A stretch of 64,000 bases of DNA from Rhynchosporium graminicola (lineage: Eukaryota; Ascomycota; Leotiomycetes; Helotiales; Ploettnerulaceae), in contig FJUW01000088.1 in NCBI GenBank assembly GCA_900074885.1, positions 20,748 to 84,747 on the forward strand. The letters run 5' to 3'. The notes under the pieces were generated by a model. It was not told where the DNA came from and did not search any database. It saw nothing but the letters and a program-made list of their open reading frames with translations. Of the stretch, positions 34,551 to 47,889 are shown piece by piece. Each line of letters opens with the position of its first letter. The stretch's first letter is position 1. The translations under genes were made by a program, and so were the position numbers.

Positions 34551-36286
34551 ATGGCGAGGACTTCACCCCCTTATCTCAAAGTACCCAACGAACTTTGGGA
34601 CGTAGTTTTCTCCTACGACTTCAGGGGAAAAGATTTCCTGGTACTCAGCATCATCAACAAGTTCTTCAATCTCGCTGTCGAGCCTTCCTTATACTCAAAC
34701 TTCACTTGGCTCCCGAAATTATGTACCGCATTGCCTGTCCTGAGGTAGGCTCACGATTCCGTCTCCCAAGTAGGTAAAAGTTGAACATTAACATCCGTAG
34801 TAGGGAATTGAAGGATCGTGATCTTCGAACTCATACGAGGGGGAGGCGGAGAAATCATATTGAACTACCCAGGGAGTACTTTAGTCACCAGACTCCTTAT
34901 CTGCTTCTTCAGGCAATTCTGGATTCACCGAGACGAGCGGGTTATCTTAAGACAGTTAAGATTTTGGCGCCGACATCTGAAGTCGGGGTGTTCGTAAGCT
35001 TGCCCCGATTCTTTTGCAATCTCAAGATCGGTCTCGGGACTACAGGTTACATGCTTCGGATTGAATCAAGGGACAAGTTTCTACAAAATGTTAGAATATT
35101 CTCTGATGATATCCTCATAGTGGGATTCCTACCATGCAAGGGAATATGGCTTCAGCGAAGCTCATTTCGAAACGTGCAAGAAAACCATAGATCAACTCCC
35201 ACCAGCATACCACAGCTACTGGATCGACGGCCTCTACAAAGGCAAACTAGAGGTCATACTAGGTGTTCTTCTCTTGCGTCTTACGGGACTGGAAAACATC
35301 GAAATACGACTACGAGATGTACCTGCCACTAGAAGCGCAGTGATCTATGCTCTTAGTTGTCCTTTGGCCTCGCGACCTCATCACTATAGATATCCGAATG
35401 TCAAAACTTTCAAGCTGACTACTGACTATGTGCATGGTCTTCCTCTGAATGCAATGTTAGCACATAAAGAAGAGGACATATTTCAAACTTATCAGCCTGT
35501 TCCGAGTATATTCAACTATAAGAAGCTTAAGTAAGTACATCCCCTGGCGACTTTGTTACCGCACATTTATATGAGCAGAATCCTCAATTAGGGTCCTTGG
35601 AACCGGTATAAACGTTGAATTTGGAGTCAGCTTCTAACCGAAACACTAGGAATCTTTCCATGACCCACTGCTCACCTGGAAATTACCTAGAAGGCCGACT
35701 GAATTCAGCCATGAACCTTACAAAGCTTACCCTTCGAGACAGCTGCATCAACGAGAACCAGCTGGCAACGTTCCTCGCCGCAACACCGCACCTTGAGGAT
35801 CTCGACGTCGAGCTCTTTTACGACGATACCATCCCTCAGTATCTTGACTGCGTGAAACTGAAATCCGCACTCCTCTTGGTACACAAAACACTCAAGCGCC
35901 TAGTTCTCGACATTACCGTCCACTTCGACCTCCTCAACTGGAGCTTGCCATGGGCCGTACAAGGACCCATGGGTGATATGAAGGCCTTCACAGCTTTGAG
36001 ATATCTAGACATTCCACTGAAGCTGTACGCAACAGAAATCTACCAGGCGTCGCAATCAGCGTCCTTGGAGTCCTGGTCGGAGCAGAGGATTGATTATTTG
36101 GGCCAAAGAATGCCGGATGGATTGGAGTGGTTCGGGATCAGGGTCTGTGGGAAAGATAGTATGAGCTATGAACCTCATTACCATGTTCAGTGGTGTGTGG
36201 AAGCTTATTTGAGGAATTCCGGTGTGAAGAGGATTGTGTATGTTGAAGATCCTTGGGGTGAGGACTACGATACTGATGGAAATTGA
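34551..36286 (+). CDS. F-box protein
   Basis: A probable substrate receptor of an SCF ubiquitin ligase. Exons are 34551-34744, 34801-34993, 35121-35530 and 35650-36286, giving 477 residues. The F-box is residues 8-50 (L-K-V-P-N-E-L-W-D-V-V-F, then a V-L-S-I-I-N-K pattern and E-P-S-L-Y-S-N-F). The C-terminal part is leucine-rich-like (N-L-T-K-L-T-L-R-D-S-C; L-A-A-T-P-H-L-E-D-L), as in fungal F-box/LRR proteins. The last intron (GTAAGT to CACTAG with a TTCTAACC branch) is well supported. The second (34994-35120, GTAAGC to CATAG) was chosen because it restores frame; a frameshift is the alternative. The first acceptor could be 3 nt later. The target is unknown. Confidence 0.75.
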
Positions 36287-36956
36287 GTCGGGTATTTCGC
36301 TTTCGCAGTCTCAGAAAGGTATTCAGGAGCAGACTTTGGCAGTTTCGAAATGAGGCTTCCACTGCTACGTCTCGCGTCTGATTTGGACTTCGGAGGTTTC
36401 CTCTCCCTTTTTCCTCCAATCTCGATGTGATGATGGAGAGAACATCGTTAGCACTTTCCAATCAATTGTGCGAACAGAGACCTTAAAGAACGAGAACAAA
36501 AGGGAAAAGGAGCAAACGAATGTCAACCTATTCATTACGAAGTGCTCTTCAGCAGCTCACGGAAAAACCCCTTCAAACTGTACGGTGCATAAAGGTCTTT
36601 CAATCTGACTCTCCTCACACAAATTCCATTCTATAGAATAACTCCAGCCCTGCCCTGCCCAGTCCTCCCTATACCAATCCATGTTCTTCGTTTAGTTTCC
36701 CGTCATGTACCTCGTCTCTCGTGATAGAAAATTCCTTCGTAAAAATCGCAATCTCAAATTAAGTGTAACCGAAACACCGCTTCCCGTCCTCCAAAGAAAA
36801 TCCTTCTCACAGCCCTTCACTCTTGATCCTTTCGTATGCGTCGCTCGTGCTGTTCATTAGAAATCATTAATCCATCTCGAATTCGTCTCTCATGGGTATC
36901 CTTTCGTCTCTCATAAAGCATCCACCTCTCCTGTCCTCGTAACGTTCAAGAAGCAA
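36287..36956. other. Convergent intergenic F-box/GH81
   Basis: A 670-bp tail-to-tail gap, pyrimidine-rich in its second half. It presumably holds 3' UTRs. I see nothing else. Confidence 0.45.
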
Positions 36957-39846
36957 TTAAGCTCCACCAAGTCCTATCAACAATTAGTACCATGAAATGA
37001 AGTTGACTCCAAGCGACAGATCTAAAGATCCAGCGAGAAGAAAAGGGGACAAACCGGCAGCAATAGCCATATACCACGTTCTCGAAGCACCTCCATCCAA
37101 CCAACTGGCATCAAAGTTCGGCTGAGTAAAGAATCTCCACGAAGCCTTCGGGTCGCTCAATGCCAGATTCGAATACAGCACGCTCTTCCACCCACCCTCA
37201 GCCGCATCAGCCCTGCCATCCGAGAAATATGTATCCCACTCCTCCTGCACGAAGGTTGACGTTCTCGTCAACGCCGACGAAGGAAGTAGAGGCAACATAT
37301 GAATACCCTGGATGAACTCAATTTTGGTACCAAAGAAAGTCGTGTGATCGACCTTGTTCTCGAAAAGGATACCAGCCACTTTATTTTCGATGAAGTTCTG
37401 AGGCTGGACGTTGTTGTCGGAGGTATAGAGGTAGTAATTCTGCAGGGAGCGTGCGGTGATGGCTAGTTGCAGATTACCGCGGGCTTCAAGATTGGCATCG
37501 CCGATGGTGCGACCCCACATCTTGAGTGCGTAGGCTGACATGGAATCTTCCGAGGACGATTCCTGGTCTAATCCATCGGCGGATTCGTAGAGTCCATGCG
37601 CCCAACTGTGACCATGGTACCAGTCAAAGTTTCGGTATACGGGGAAATAAGGGTCTGCTGAGGAGGGGTTGGCGTAGTCGCGAACAAGTGCGTTAACCCA
37701 TGGCTTGTTCTCTGGAAGCCATGAAGGATCTAGATATCCGATGACTGAGGCGGTATAGACGAAGTATCCATAGCTGATGGAAAGATTAGTAAATGCTCCC
37801 TTTATTGACAGGTTCGGTTGGTTAAGCGAGAGTTGCAGGGTCACTTACTGGAAGTGATGATCGTTGTAATACGTGTTTCCAAAGTCAGCACCAGCATTGC
37901 CGGTCTCGTATGATGCAGATGATACAATCCCACCCCAAGCAGTCTCATAAACAAGTGGGAAAGTCTGGGAATTTTGAGTGAATCGTGCAAACGCTTGTTT
38001 GAGCTTGTTTAGACCAGCTTGTGCAAGTGCCTGATCGCCTAGAAGGTCGTGAATTGTGTAGACAATACCAGCAAACTTAGCGAGAGCCTTTCCGCTACTA
38101 TAATTAGGTGGCTCGCGTCAGCAGAGACTCGGATGTTAAGGACATAAGGGCTTCTTACAAGTACATAGAGTCAAGGTTAGTCTGCGTCGACATGTCCTGC
38201 GAAACTTCACTGGCAGCGATGGCTTGAATAGCGGCGGCTGCTGACGATGAAAATTTGGCTTCTGAACTTCCGGTTTGAGGACTCCAAGGTGCAAATCCCA
38301 TTGAAGTAGGAAGAGTCTCCTCCATTGTCCACGAATCAGCGACGACAGCTGTGGCAAAACCTTTGGTGGTTGTAGCCATATCAAGATCAGTCATCGCTGA
38401 TGCGGTTCGCGAAGAAAAGGATTGAGTTAGATGTGGTAGAGCGAACATGACAAGAGTGGTGTCCGCCAAGCCGCCTTTCGAGAAGGATAATGTGTAGGAA
38501 GCTGCTGATCCAGTTGTGCTTCCAGAGACGACTGTAGTGGTCGCATAAGCTCCGCAAGCAGCGTCGTATATTGCTTCAGCATTGCCAGGATTTTTCGCAA
38601 TCTGAATAATTCCATTGAAGTTTGAAGTTGCTTGCGCGAGGCCAGAGTTCACAACGGTAAATTCGAGGCTAGATCCGTCTGCGGAGTACGCATACAGAAG
38701 CCACGTCTTGCCATCTTCGAGGTGAATAGTATATTTAGTTATGCCTCGCTTTGGGTCCGAAGTCGCTTTTGTGATGGAACGGAAGAAAACTCCAGTCTGC
38801 AGTATTGGTGTTCCGCCGGTAAAGATACCAGTGATAAACCCCATTCCCTGAACAAGAGGGAAACTGATGGCTGGAGCAGCTCCTGCACTTGGAGAAAGAT
38901 TTACCTTCACAGAAAATGCAGTAAGACTATCCGTGGAGAGGGTGGTCGACTCTCCGAGTTCAAGGGCGGACAGAACCAAAGACTGGATGCCAACAGGATT
39001 GGCGAAATATTTAACAGGATTTGCATCTGGATCTGGGCCATAGACTTTCTGATCATAGTCGAGGTGAGTGATTGACATTCCCCAACTCTTGGACGCCCCA
39101 TTTCCTCGAACCCAAGCGACTGAGTATGGGTGCGTCCAGGTTGCAGAACTTTGACTACCAAGGAAGAAGTTCTCATAGAATTTGTTCGTGCCGACTGGTG
39201 AGGACTGAGGTTTAATTCCTAGTCTGGGAACTGGATGGTCTGTTCTCCTCCCAATAACAGGGGGTGGTGCTTCGGTAGCTACTGGCTGAAAGATGTTTTG
39301 CGAAGGCATGCTGGCTTCCACCGGGCTTGGTGGTAGAGTTACTGGTACTGTTGGCGAAATTGTTGTACTGGGTGCAGAAATTGATGTACTGATGATGGGT
39401 GCTGAACTTGGATATCCACTGGTCCTTAGACTAGTCATCACAGTCCCAGAAGTGTTTGGATTCGTGGTACTCAGGGTCGGTAGAACTTGAGCAGTACCAG
39501 AACTGGATGATGTAGTGATAACCGACACATCAGCTGTCACGGTTGAAGTACAGATAGAGCTCAAGAATACTCCTTCAGTTGGTGTACGTGTAATCGGAAC
39601 CAGAACCAAAGTTTCGGAGGCTGGTGGGCTAGGGTTTCCTGGGGTTAAGATTATAGAGGGAGCACTATTCTCGGTCTGAGGCAAGACTGTGACTGTAACT
39701 GTGATTGTAGCGGTTTCAGTCACAAAATCTGTAATAGTGGTAGTTGATTCGAAGTTACCAAGCTGTCTCCTGTGAAGATTCCTGTGAGGAGGCGCTGCAA
39801 CGACTGCGGCTGCCTGCAGCATTGTTAGCCATACTGATTCTTTCAT
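36957..39846 (-). CDS. ENG1: Secreted endo-beta-1,3-glucanase, GH81
   Basis: It hydrolyses beta-1,3-glucan and in fungi acts in cell-wall remodelling and septum or cell separation. Exons are 39846-38159, 38097-37849, 37773-37055 and 36973-36957, giving 890 residues. It has an N-terminal signal peptide (hydrophobic to A-A-A-V-V-A-A, about residue 18), then about 170 residues of Ser/Thr/Pro-rich mucin-like linker, then the GH81 domain starting near H-P-V-P-R-L-G-I. The catalytic region is visible as N-D-H-H-F-H-Y-G-Y and D-Q-E-S-S-S-E-D-S-M-S-A-Y-A. The ending A-A-G-L-G-G-A needs the 81-nt last intron (GTTTGT donor, TACTAAT branch); unspliced, it ends in a hydrophobic tail at 36984. It could work on the same septum that Tem1 controls, but that is only inference. 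Confidence 0.93.
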
Positions 39847-42654
39847 GATTATGATATTTCAAAGGTAACTAGAATGAAATGATAAGAAAGGGAGCAAGGG
39901 ATTGGAGGATTAGGGGGGAAAGTCAAGTGGCAGAAACTTATTTGATACGCTCTCCTAGATACTCTTCTAGTCTATATACCACGAAGAGTGTGTGAATAAA
40001 GACGAAGCACTATCACGGCTAAGTTTTCTTCGGTAGCGAATGTGCTTTGGTCTAAAGTGTTTTTTGGTAGCGAATGCCGCGGTCGTGTACTAGATTTTGG
40101 AGAAAGGATGGTTCGGATGACGAGATAGTTTGAGATGTGAGGATTGATGGATTGGATCAAAAAGACTTCAAGCTATCGACACTGTTTGCAGAAGATAACA
40201 GCTGACTGAAATACTTGAGCTATACTTTTAGACAGTATCTCGCATGCTCTATATACTTGAGAGCTCCCAAAATTTCTGATGACAACAACGTACTGAATTG
40301 AGAAAGGTCGCAGGTGTGGACCGCTGCTGAACGCCAATATGAGACGGCGCTTCACTTACGTCTTCTTTCAAGAAAAAGTTCCTAGAGCTGATTGAAGCCA
40401 AAGCTAGTACGCACGGCGCGAAGAGTTCAGATTTCGAGGTTCGGTCCCAGCCATGAACGAAGCGGCCCGTCTCGGCTGACTATGATCTTTGTCTGAACTC
40501 AGGAGTGCTTCCGTACCAATCATGCAGGTAGAAATTCTCCGAGAATTTAAATTGATGATCTGCTGCAGAGATGTTAGCATGACGCTATCAACTGATTGTA
40601 AGGCTAGGCCATGTCGTTGCTGGGGAAATAATCCGCCGCCAGCTATGAATTAGGCAATCCCATCTTCGAGGTTCGACGGCTTGTGACTATTTCTAGCCTG
40701 GGATAGACTTGGGGACAAAATGTTGCGTAGCAACCTCAGCTGACTCACACGGAGTCGCCCTCCTTGGCCGGCTAAATATCTGAGATAAGGGGTCTATCAA
40801 AGCTTGTTCGGAGATTTTTGAGAGTTTGGGAAATTTGGTGTAGAGTGACAGGTCTGGCTGGCATGACGTACTATTCTCATTCGGGATAGTCTGAAGTCGA
40901 AGTCGGATATACGTCGCAAAGTTGCTGAGCGTGCAAATGGTTGTAATGTGGTATGAACTTGGGTATGAATTTAGGTATAAAGCTCTCTGACGAGGTTGTT
41001 GCTGATGTAGATTTCCTGTGTTTGATGTGATCTGCATGTTCCGCCTGCTCGTGTGGCGATCCCGAATTCGAAGCGACGACCAATAGTTTCGGTGTCAAAA
41101 GGCAGTTGACTGAGCAATACGACCCTTCAAAAAAAAAAAGTAATACAAAAGCAATATACACTGGGAATTTCGGGCCTTCATATACGGAAGCACACGTAAA
41201 CAAATCTCAAGATAATCCCGACGACAATCGGGCAGGTGAGCTTCCGGCGTCCTTCATTGATAGTCATGGCTCTTATTGTTACATGGCTCAGAGAATGGTC
41301 AGTCGTGACTCTTGATGTTACATGACTTGGAAACAATCATTTGAACGAATGTCATCAGACCACTACGTTCATCTTACCATGGCATCGGAACAGCCACAGG
41401 CCAGGATCTTCAACTTTACATGTGCATGTGGTCACACAGCCATGCAGGGGAGTTTGGTTACTCAAGAGGCTAGTGATTATCACACGATCGCACAACGATA
41501 CTGCACACGCAATAATTTTCTAAGACAAGAGCCGTCGACACCGCACTTGTGATCATACAAACGGCTGTTGCCAAAAAAATTCTGGTATGTTGACCAATGA
41601 GCGAAGTCGCAGGTCCCTTTCACCCGAAGAGGAAACACTTAGTAGAGCACCTCGAAGGAATGGTAATAATTTGCGAAAAAAACAAAATTTCATGATTTCT
41701 GACTATCAGCATGAACCCCTCATCAAATCCTGGGCTCTCTGATCTCCATATATGTCGGTTCCCTCGGCACACTTGGATGTCGAGTTTTCCAAATTCCTTT
41801 CTTGCCACATCGGCCACGCTTCTCAGAGGTCCGAATCCAATTCACCGATCATCGATCAAGCTCGGTCCTCCAATAATCACAGGTAATCCTGCGATTTTCA
41901 GAAAGGATAATTATCTTCAAATTCGGCCGGACTTTCCATGTACCCATATCAGCGTACGCACATGTCTCTATAGCAATCCAATGTTGATGATTAATGAACT
42001 AGCAGGTATAATGGAACGGTCTAAAAGCGTCAATGGGTAATCAAATGAGAATTTATCAAGTAATGACAAGCAACATGGCTCGCTTCCAGCCTCTCAAAGA
42101 CGTATCTTTGTACAATGAGATTAGCAGTTTGAAGTAGATACATGTACATTGTGCGTAGGTAAACAATCTCACCAGTATAATTCGCCCGAACCCCGTACCT
42201 TATATCATACATTTTCAGGTATGGAGTATGAGCATCCTGCCATCTTCGTTTACAAAAGAAGAGGTATTCTCAGGTCGTCAAACTTTGTAAAGCATTCATT
42301 TTTGCTAAGAATGCTACCTAGATCAAGGCTTATGGGATCCACCCTTCAACAGGGTCCTGACTGTGTTCAAAGTACTGCCCTGACTGCTGTCATCTTTCAA
42401 ATTCGTCTAACGTCGTATCCGTATCTGCCAGCAATAATAACACGATGGACAATTATGCCAAGAACCTTATTTCCAATAACGTCTCTAACAGTTCTCTCTT
42501 CACCAAACTCTGCAACGTCTACCGGCCAAGTTTTATGGCCCAGGTCAAGATATTTAGTAGCGACTTCTTCGTTTCCTCGGGTTCTGATAGGACCAGTAAC
42601 AGCCCACGAGAACTTATCAGCTCTCAAGTCTAAATGAATTGCGAACTTCTTAAT
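39847..42654. other. Decayed region between GH81 and HET relic
   Basis: It includes the GH81 promoter and then sequence without an intact gene. Coding-like fragments on the minus strand at about 41.62-41.9 and 42.40-42.63 kb (for example W-A-V-T-G-P-I-R-T-R and L-G-H-K-T-W-P-V-D-V) look like pieces of an oxidoreductase-like protein, but family assignment is not secure. A poly-A run lies at about 41129-41139. Confidence 0.4.
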
Positions 42655-44302
42655 TCAAACCACAGCGTCCTTGAATAAGAGTCTTCCGAGCTCTTCTGGC
42701 GGGTCTATAGAGCCACGTGGCACAGGAATCTTCAGAAAGAAATAATCACCGTCAATCATCAAACTTAGAGCGGTGGAGGGTGGATCTACGGTATTCCAGT
42801 TGTTCACACTTTCAAGTATGTACCCGCTTGTGATAATCGCATCTGCAAAGACGCGACAAAATCTGTCATTCCCAAGCTGGCTACCCGAGCCCAAGGAGCC
42901 ATATCTAGCAGCGATCCTTAAGACAGGATTACTCAGGTAGGCTTCTGTTAACGTTAGTAACAGGTGTGCTAAGCTTGGAAGAATGTTGCGTGATTCTACT
43001 GAGTCCACTCGCATGACCTGCTTTTGGGAGCGTGTTGATTGGCAGTGTGCGTTCCTATGAACCAAATACCTACAGCTAATCCATCCTTACTACATAGGCA
43101 ATTCAAGTTTGCCTGTCTACCCCTATCTGAATTCCAAGACTTTTGGCCTCCCCTGACATATATAGCTTGATACGGAGGCCCAAGTCGGTCATCTCGTACG
43201 TCAGAATATCAGCCAGAGGATCGACGACGATGTCACCACAACTGGAAAAGCTATCAGGGGACTTTGCAAACGGTCCCTCGACAACAGATGCGTTACCGTG
43301 ACCAATCCATGCGAATATAGAATGATCGACCGAGTATTTGACAATTTCGAGCTGAAGCTTTTAAATTCGTCAGCTCGCCATACTGAGGCATCTCTGGGGA
43401 CGTTTGGAAAAGAAAACAGGTAACCCGCTGGGCTGAAATTTGAATCTACAACAGCGGGTCACTCACTCTAAGGAAGGCTTGGTCTCCTCCTCACCATATT
43501 TGAAACCCCGAATGATTAGCGTATGTTTACCCGCTTAATAAAAACCTCGAAATCTTCGTCCGCCGCATTGCGTTTGCAAGAAACGTGAGCAGGCCATGCA
43601 AGACAGAATATCAACTTGCAACATCGACATTGAAACATCAAAAACTCCCAGGAGAGAATATGCTCTGTCTTCAGCTCTTTTTGTCTGTCTTTCTGAAGCC
43701 CAAGACATAGTTTGAGCTATGCTATAATGACTTAATGTTCGCTGATACTCGATGAGAACATCTGAAGGAATAGCAGTTCGCCGTTCAATTATCGACGCCA
43801 AATTAGATCTTGATCCTAGCTCTACCCAATTGCGGCCGAGAAATACGACATTGGAGGGTGCTATGAGCTCCTGGAGCGTCCAATCCCGTGTGAACTATCG
43901 ACTTTCGCCAAGTCGGCTAAGACTAGAGTTGGACTCGGAGTCATCCAGGAATGCGTAACACTCAGCCGTGTCTTGATACCATCTAAACATAGAGTTGATT
44001 GTTTCGGATAGTTCAGAGCTATTTGTCTTGTCTCTGCAGCAAGTATCGACCCATAACTACTTGTAGCCGTCCCTAAATGCTTGGGCACAGCACCGCTCGA
44101 TTTTGTGTTATCCAGCTTTGCCTTGAATGTCCAACACAACTTTTCGAGCCGGTGTATCACGGAAGTCAAAAGGGAGATTCGTTCGGTTTTGATGACCGAC
44201 TTCTTGAGCCTGTGCATCACGGCGGGTGAAAGCACCATTGGCTGGGATTTGGAGATTGAGAATATCTTGCAAGGAAACCTCTTCATCACTCCAAGTATGA
44301 GA
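42655..44302 (-). pseudogene. HET-domain pseudogene 1
   Basis: HET proteins trigger cell death on fusion of incompatible strains. On the minus strand from an acceptor-like TTACAG, S-H-T-W-S-D-E-E-V-S-L-Q-D-I starts at 44302 and one frame runs to about 43560. In it are L-W-V-D-T-C-C, a R-W-Y-Q-D-T-A segment, W-T-L-Q-E-L-I-A-P, and M-S-W-A-S-E-R with A-Y-S-L-L-G-V-F-D. That frame contains at least three stops, including TAG at 44057-44059 before L-W-V-D and TAG at 43895-43897 where the family has Trp (TGG to TAG). After D-V-S-M-S-M-L it diverges. A C-terminal scrap (S-I-F-A-W-I-G; Y-E-M-T-D-L-G-L-R-I) lies at about 43355-43143. The first exon is not found. The gene cannot make a full protein. 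Confidence 0.8.
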
Positions 44303-45468
44303 CTGTAAGAATTAAGGTTCGAGCAGACTCAATATTTCGAAGGAACACAGAGAGATCGTCGAGCACTGGGAAAAATCCAACCTCAATATACCAGTATCGC
44401 GTTGGGAGGGAGGTCATCTCCCATAAATGAGCGCAACGCCAAAGTAGATGTATCGAGTAGCCACATGGCGACGTGATGTAAGCCCGAGCAGAAATCCAGT
44501 TCTGACACCAAGTAGTAGCGCCTCGACGAATGTGTGAACTTGGCAAGACTTGCTGATTGATTTCGAAAGATTGTCTGGTGTCGACCAAGTCGTCACCGGT
44601 TAGACGCCCAAATGCGCCTCCTGCATTGTGCTCCAAACCCCTGAAATAGCCGAGAGGTGCTTCTGAATAAAAAATACTCAAAGACTGCCAAAGAGTAGCC
44701 TGTATGATCTACTCAATTTGTCAGTGTTGATAGGCCAGCAGCCTATTTAGATGAAGCCCTTTCTGGTGTATCAAGAAGTCAATAGAAACATTCGGCCCTC
44801 TGTCTGTTCTGCGATTGCAAGGCGGATTCATTCTGAGAAGCAACAAGGCTGGCGACCGCCGTTCATGCCACATGCTGAAAAATCGAGAGACATCAGTGAT
44901 ACGAAATAAATCGAAGCTTTAAACACTACAATCGGCAGCCCAATATCAATTTAAAGAGCATACCTGACTCAGGTTCAAGGTACAGGGGTATATCAGATGC
45001 TGCGAGGAAGATCTCGCCCTCCGAAACCCTTGCATGTTGCCTAGAAAATAGACGAGGCCATGGCGCTTCTCAGTCCAGTCAAATCGATTTCATTCTTACA
45101 ATTGCCGTTCTGGGATGAGAACCCTGCGGTAAGCAGGCGTAGGGCAGTGGGAGTCCTCCGATATTCAAACTGAGAGGGGTTCCTATTTCTTTAATCATCA
45201 AGACCACTCAGCAGCCTTTGGACTAAGGTCAATGTCAGCTGAGTATGAGGTGTCTAGTGAACACTATGCCCCAACCTGACGATCCACACTCAAGCAGCCC
45301 GAAATCTTCAGGCTCTTGTGAATACAAGCAGCCGGGCAGATCCATTCAGCGTTGTATTCAAGTGCTGTAGTGTAGTGCGCCGAAGTTCTCTCGCTTACCG
45401 ACGTCAATCCCAACAACTGCGTTTCCTCCTTCTCACCCCACAATTGTAGTCCTCTGGGTCTAGTTCAT
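44303..45468. other. Region upstream of HET relic and promoter of C2H2 gene
   Basis: An open minus-strand frame (44286-44681) has no family match I recognise. The N-terminal exon expected for the HET gene is not visible. The last few hundred bases should be the promoter of the C2H2 gene at 45469. Confidence 0.4.
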
Positions 45469-46897
45469 ATGGTTTCTCTCTCCACCGAATCAGTTCAGAA
45501 GCTGGCATTGCTCAGGTTCCGAGCTACGGGGACCGGCTTTAAGATTGTTGCGTTCTCCCAATCATATGCATACAACCCGAATGATCCGCTCGAACCTTGC
45601 CGGTTTGAGGCTCTATGTCGTCTGAAATCAATAGCCGAATTCAGTTCTTCATTACCCGAGTATGTGGCGCCTTCGCCAGATGGTAAAGATCTTGCAACTA
45701 CTCTAGAACTGCTGAATGATTGGTAAGAAACTTCCTTCCAAAGCTGTGTTTTGTTCGGAGTCGAGAATCGAGTACCCAGCCTCTTTTTACACATCACTAC
45801 AAGCTGAGACTGGTAATCTTCCCTCATTAAGTCAAGCACTAACATTATAAAGGCTTCTAGTATCAAGCGATATCCTAGACGAGATCCAAAATCTAAATGC
45901 TGAAGATCTCTCCCCCGTGGGCGCTCGAATGGTCGACTTCCTCTCAGAAGTAATGCAACCTCATACATCAATCGACGCGATTCGACCTTCCAAAATTAAC
46001 AGACCAGCACCCACCGCCGCCCAAAATCAGAGAGCCAAAGTCCAAACCGTGCTCGACTGGTTCGAAGACTGTAATGCTTGGATCCTCGACATCAAGCACG
46101 ACCTCGAGCAAAGCTGGCTACAAGAGGGCTCGCAAACAGACATCCGTCTGCCGGATATCTATACACCGCTCAATACTTTCCTGTTCGCGCCCGCTATCCA
46201 TTTCATCCAATGGCTGCTGTATTATTGGCGTCGACATGCAACAAAATCTCACGCTCTCCCATTCGAGCAGACCGCCATCGCGCCATACACGCCCAACTAC
46301 CTCATCCCGTTCCGGCAACACTTCTATCATGATTCTGATCAGGATTCCACCTCTATTCCTTCAATATATGCTCTCCGGTTCTTCAAAGCGTCAAGGTATC
46401 CCGTGAGAGGCAGTTGGGGATCAAAAGAGATCCACGACGTCGTATGTGGTCTCCTGGACGAGAACATGCAAATAGCACATCGTCGAACCTTCAACCAGGC
46501 CGTCATGATCAATGCGCAACTATCTCGACAACATCTCGCGTCCAGCATCAATGGATCTTCTACATCTCTCGAACCAGGTACACCAAGAACGCAAGCTCCG
46601 TTATTGCCAACGAGGGACTCGTCTCAGAGCCAGGAAGAGCAAAGTCCGAGTCCGTCGTCGATCGAGGTAGAAACGGAGACCGCGACTTATACATGTACAT
46701 CGTGTATCACACCGACGTGTTTCACGCTTGCGAAGGACTTGAAGAGACATGTTGATAGTATCCACTCACGACCAAAGTTCTACTGCGAGATGCGGGCCTG
46801 TAGTAGGTCGGAAGGGAAAGGGAGACCGTTCAACCGAATGGATAACCTTGTAAGGCATGTTAGGAGTAGGCATGGCAAAAACGTGTATAAAGTATAG
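45469..46897 (+). CDS. C2H2 zinc-finger protein, putative transcription factor
   Basis: Exons are 45469-45722 and 45853-46897, giving 432 residues. The junction completes a Trp codon (N-D-W-L-L-V), and the intron has a CTAAC branch. The C terminus (about 361-425) carries two adjacent C2H2-like fingers: C-T-S-C followed by a H-V-D-S-I-H pair, then C-x(4)-C with R-H-V-R-S-R-H. The first contains an extra Cys (T-P-T-C-F-T-L) and could use an alternative pair. The rest is a helical region of unknown fold with a Ser/Gln/Glu-rich linker before the fingers. This layout is common in uncharacterised fungal regulators. The target is unknown. Confidence 0.8.
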
Positions 46898-47889
46898 CCA
46901 TGGTGAGAGAGTGGTCTCGGGGGCTTGTTTTGGTACTGTATTTGACCGAAGATAAATTCGTCTGGTGGCTCTGCTAGAGGAGAGATTGTGAAGTAATCTG
47001 CTGCTGAAGGAGAACATGGTTGGTTGGCGCTACTATGTGGCGGAAAGTGCATAGAGCATATGGCATCGGCGTCTGGTGTAGCAGGTTCTGAAATGGACAG
47101 TATTTGATCAAGAGAAGCTTTTGAATATTATGTCACTTAACATGTCTTCTTTCTAGGATATGACATCAAACCGTTTCGAGAAAGCACTTGCTGGAGAGTA
47201 ACAAGGTGATACGAGCCGAGTATTGCCATCAAGGATCACGCAATTTCTGAATCACACGATTCTGCATAGCTTTTCTGTGGTCTTTCTTTAAAAGCCTCAC
47301 TATACATTCGGTGCCATTCAGTCCCAAATCGATTCCTACTACCGACTACCGCCTATTTTGTCTGACTGACCTAATGAATAGACGTTTACCTATGAAGCTA
47401 GCCTGCTGCCTATGAGGTGTACATCATTACATACAAAAACATGATTTATTCAAACGATCCGCTTTTGCTTGCTTGCACGCTCCAAAAAAAGCTTCATCAA
47501 TTTCCCGAAACATCAAACAAAGAGGTGGGCAGACATTGCTGCGTCGATGATCTATTCTGTCTTGCGAGCAAAATGCCAACACAGACTATGCTAGGACGAT
47601 TATTTACAAACACAAAAGGGACGGAAATGCGAGGAAGCTTGTGATCGATGAGATCTGGTATCTGGTGTAGCATGTTGCGGTGTGACAGATTTTCACTTTC
47701 TCGACAGCGCGAGGAAGGAGAAATAGTACAAGGTATTACATATTCAAGAGGTAGGAAGGCAAAGTGGTATGTCGTGACACGTGTGTTGACGTGTGTCGTG
47801 AGTGAAGTATAAGCAAGAGAGAGTGTCCTTGTATATCTTGTGAAGCGGACGAGGCATGTGTAGTTATGGAGTGTAGGTAGAGAGTGTTC
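46898..47889. other. Convergent intergenic, C2H2 and ADF-H genes
   Basis: About 1 kb tail to tail. Only short open frames without domains. It probably holds two 3' UTRs. Confidence 0.45.
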
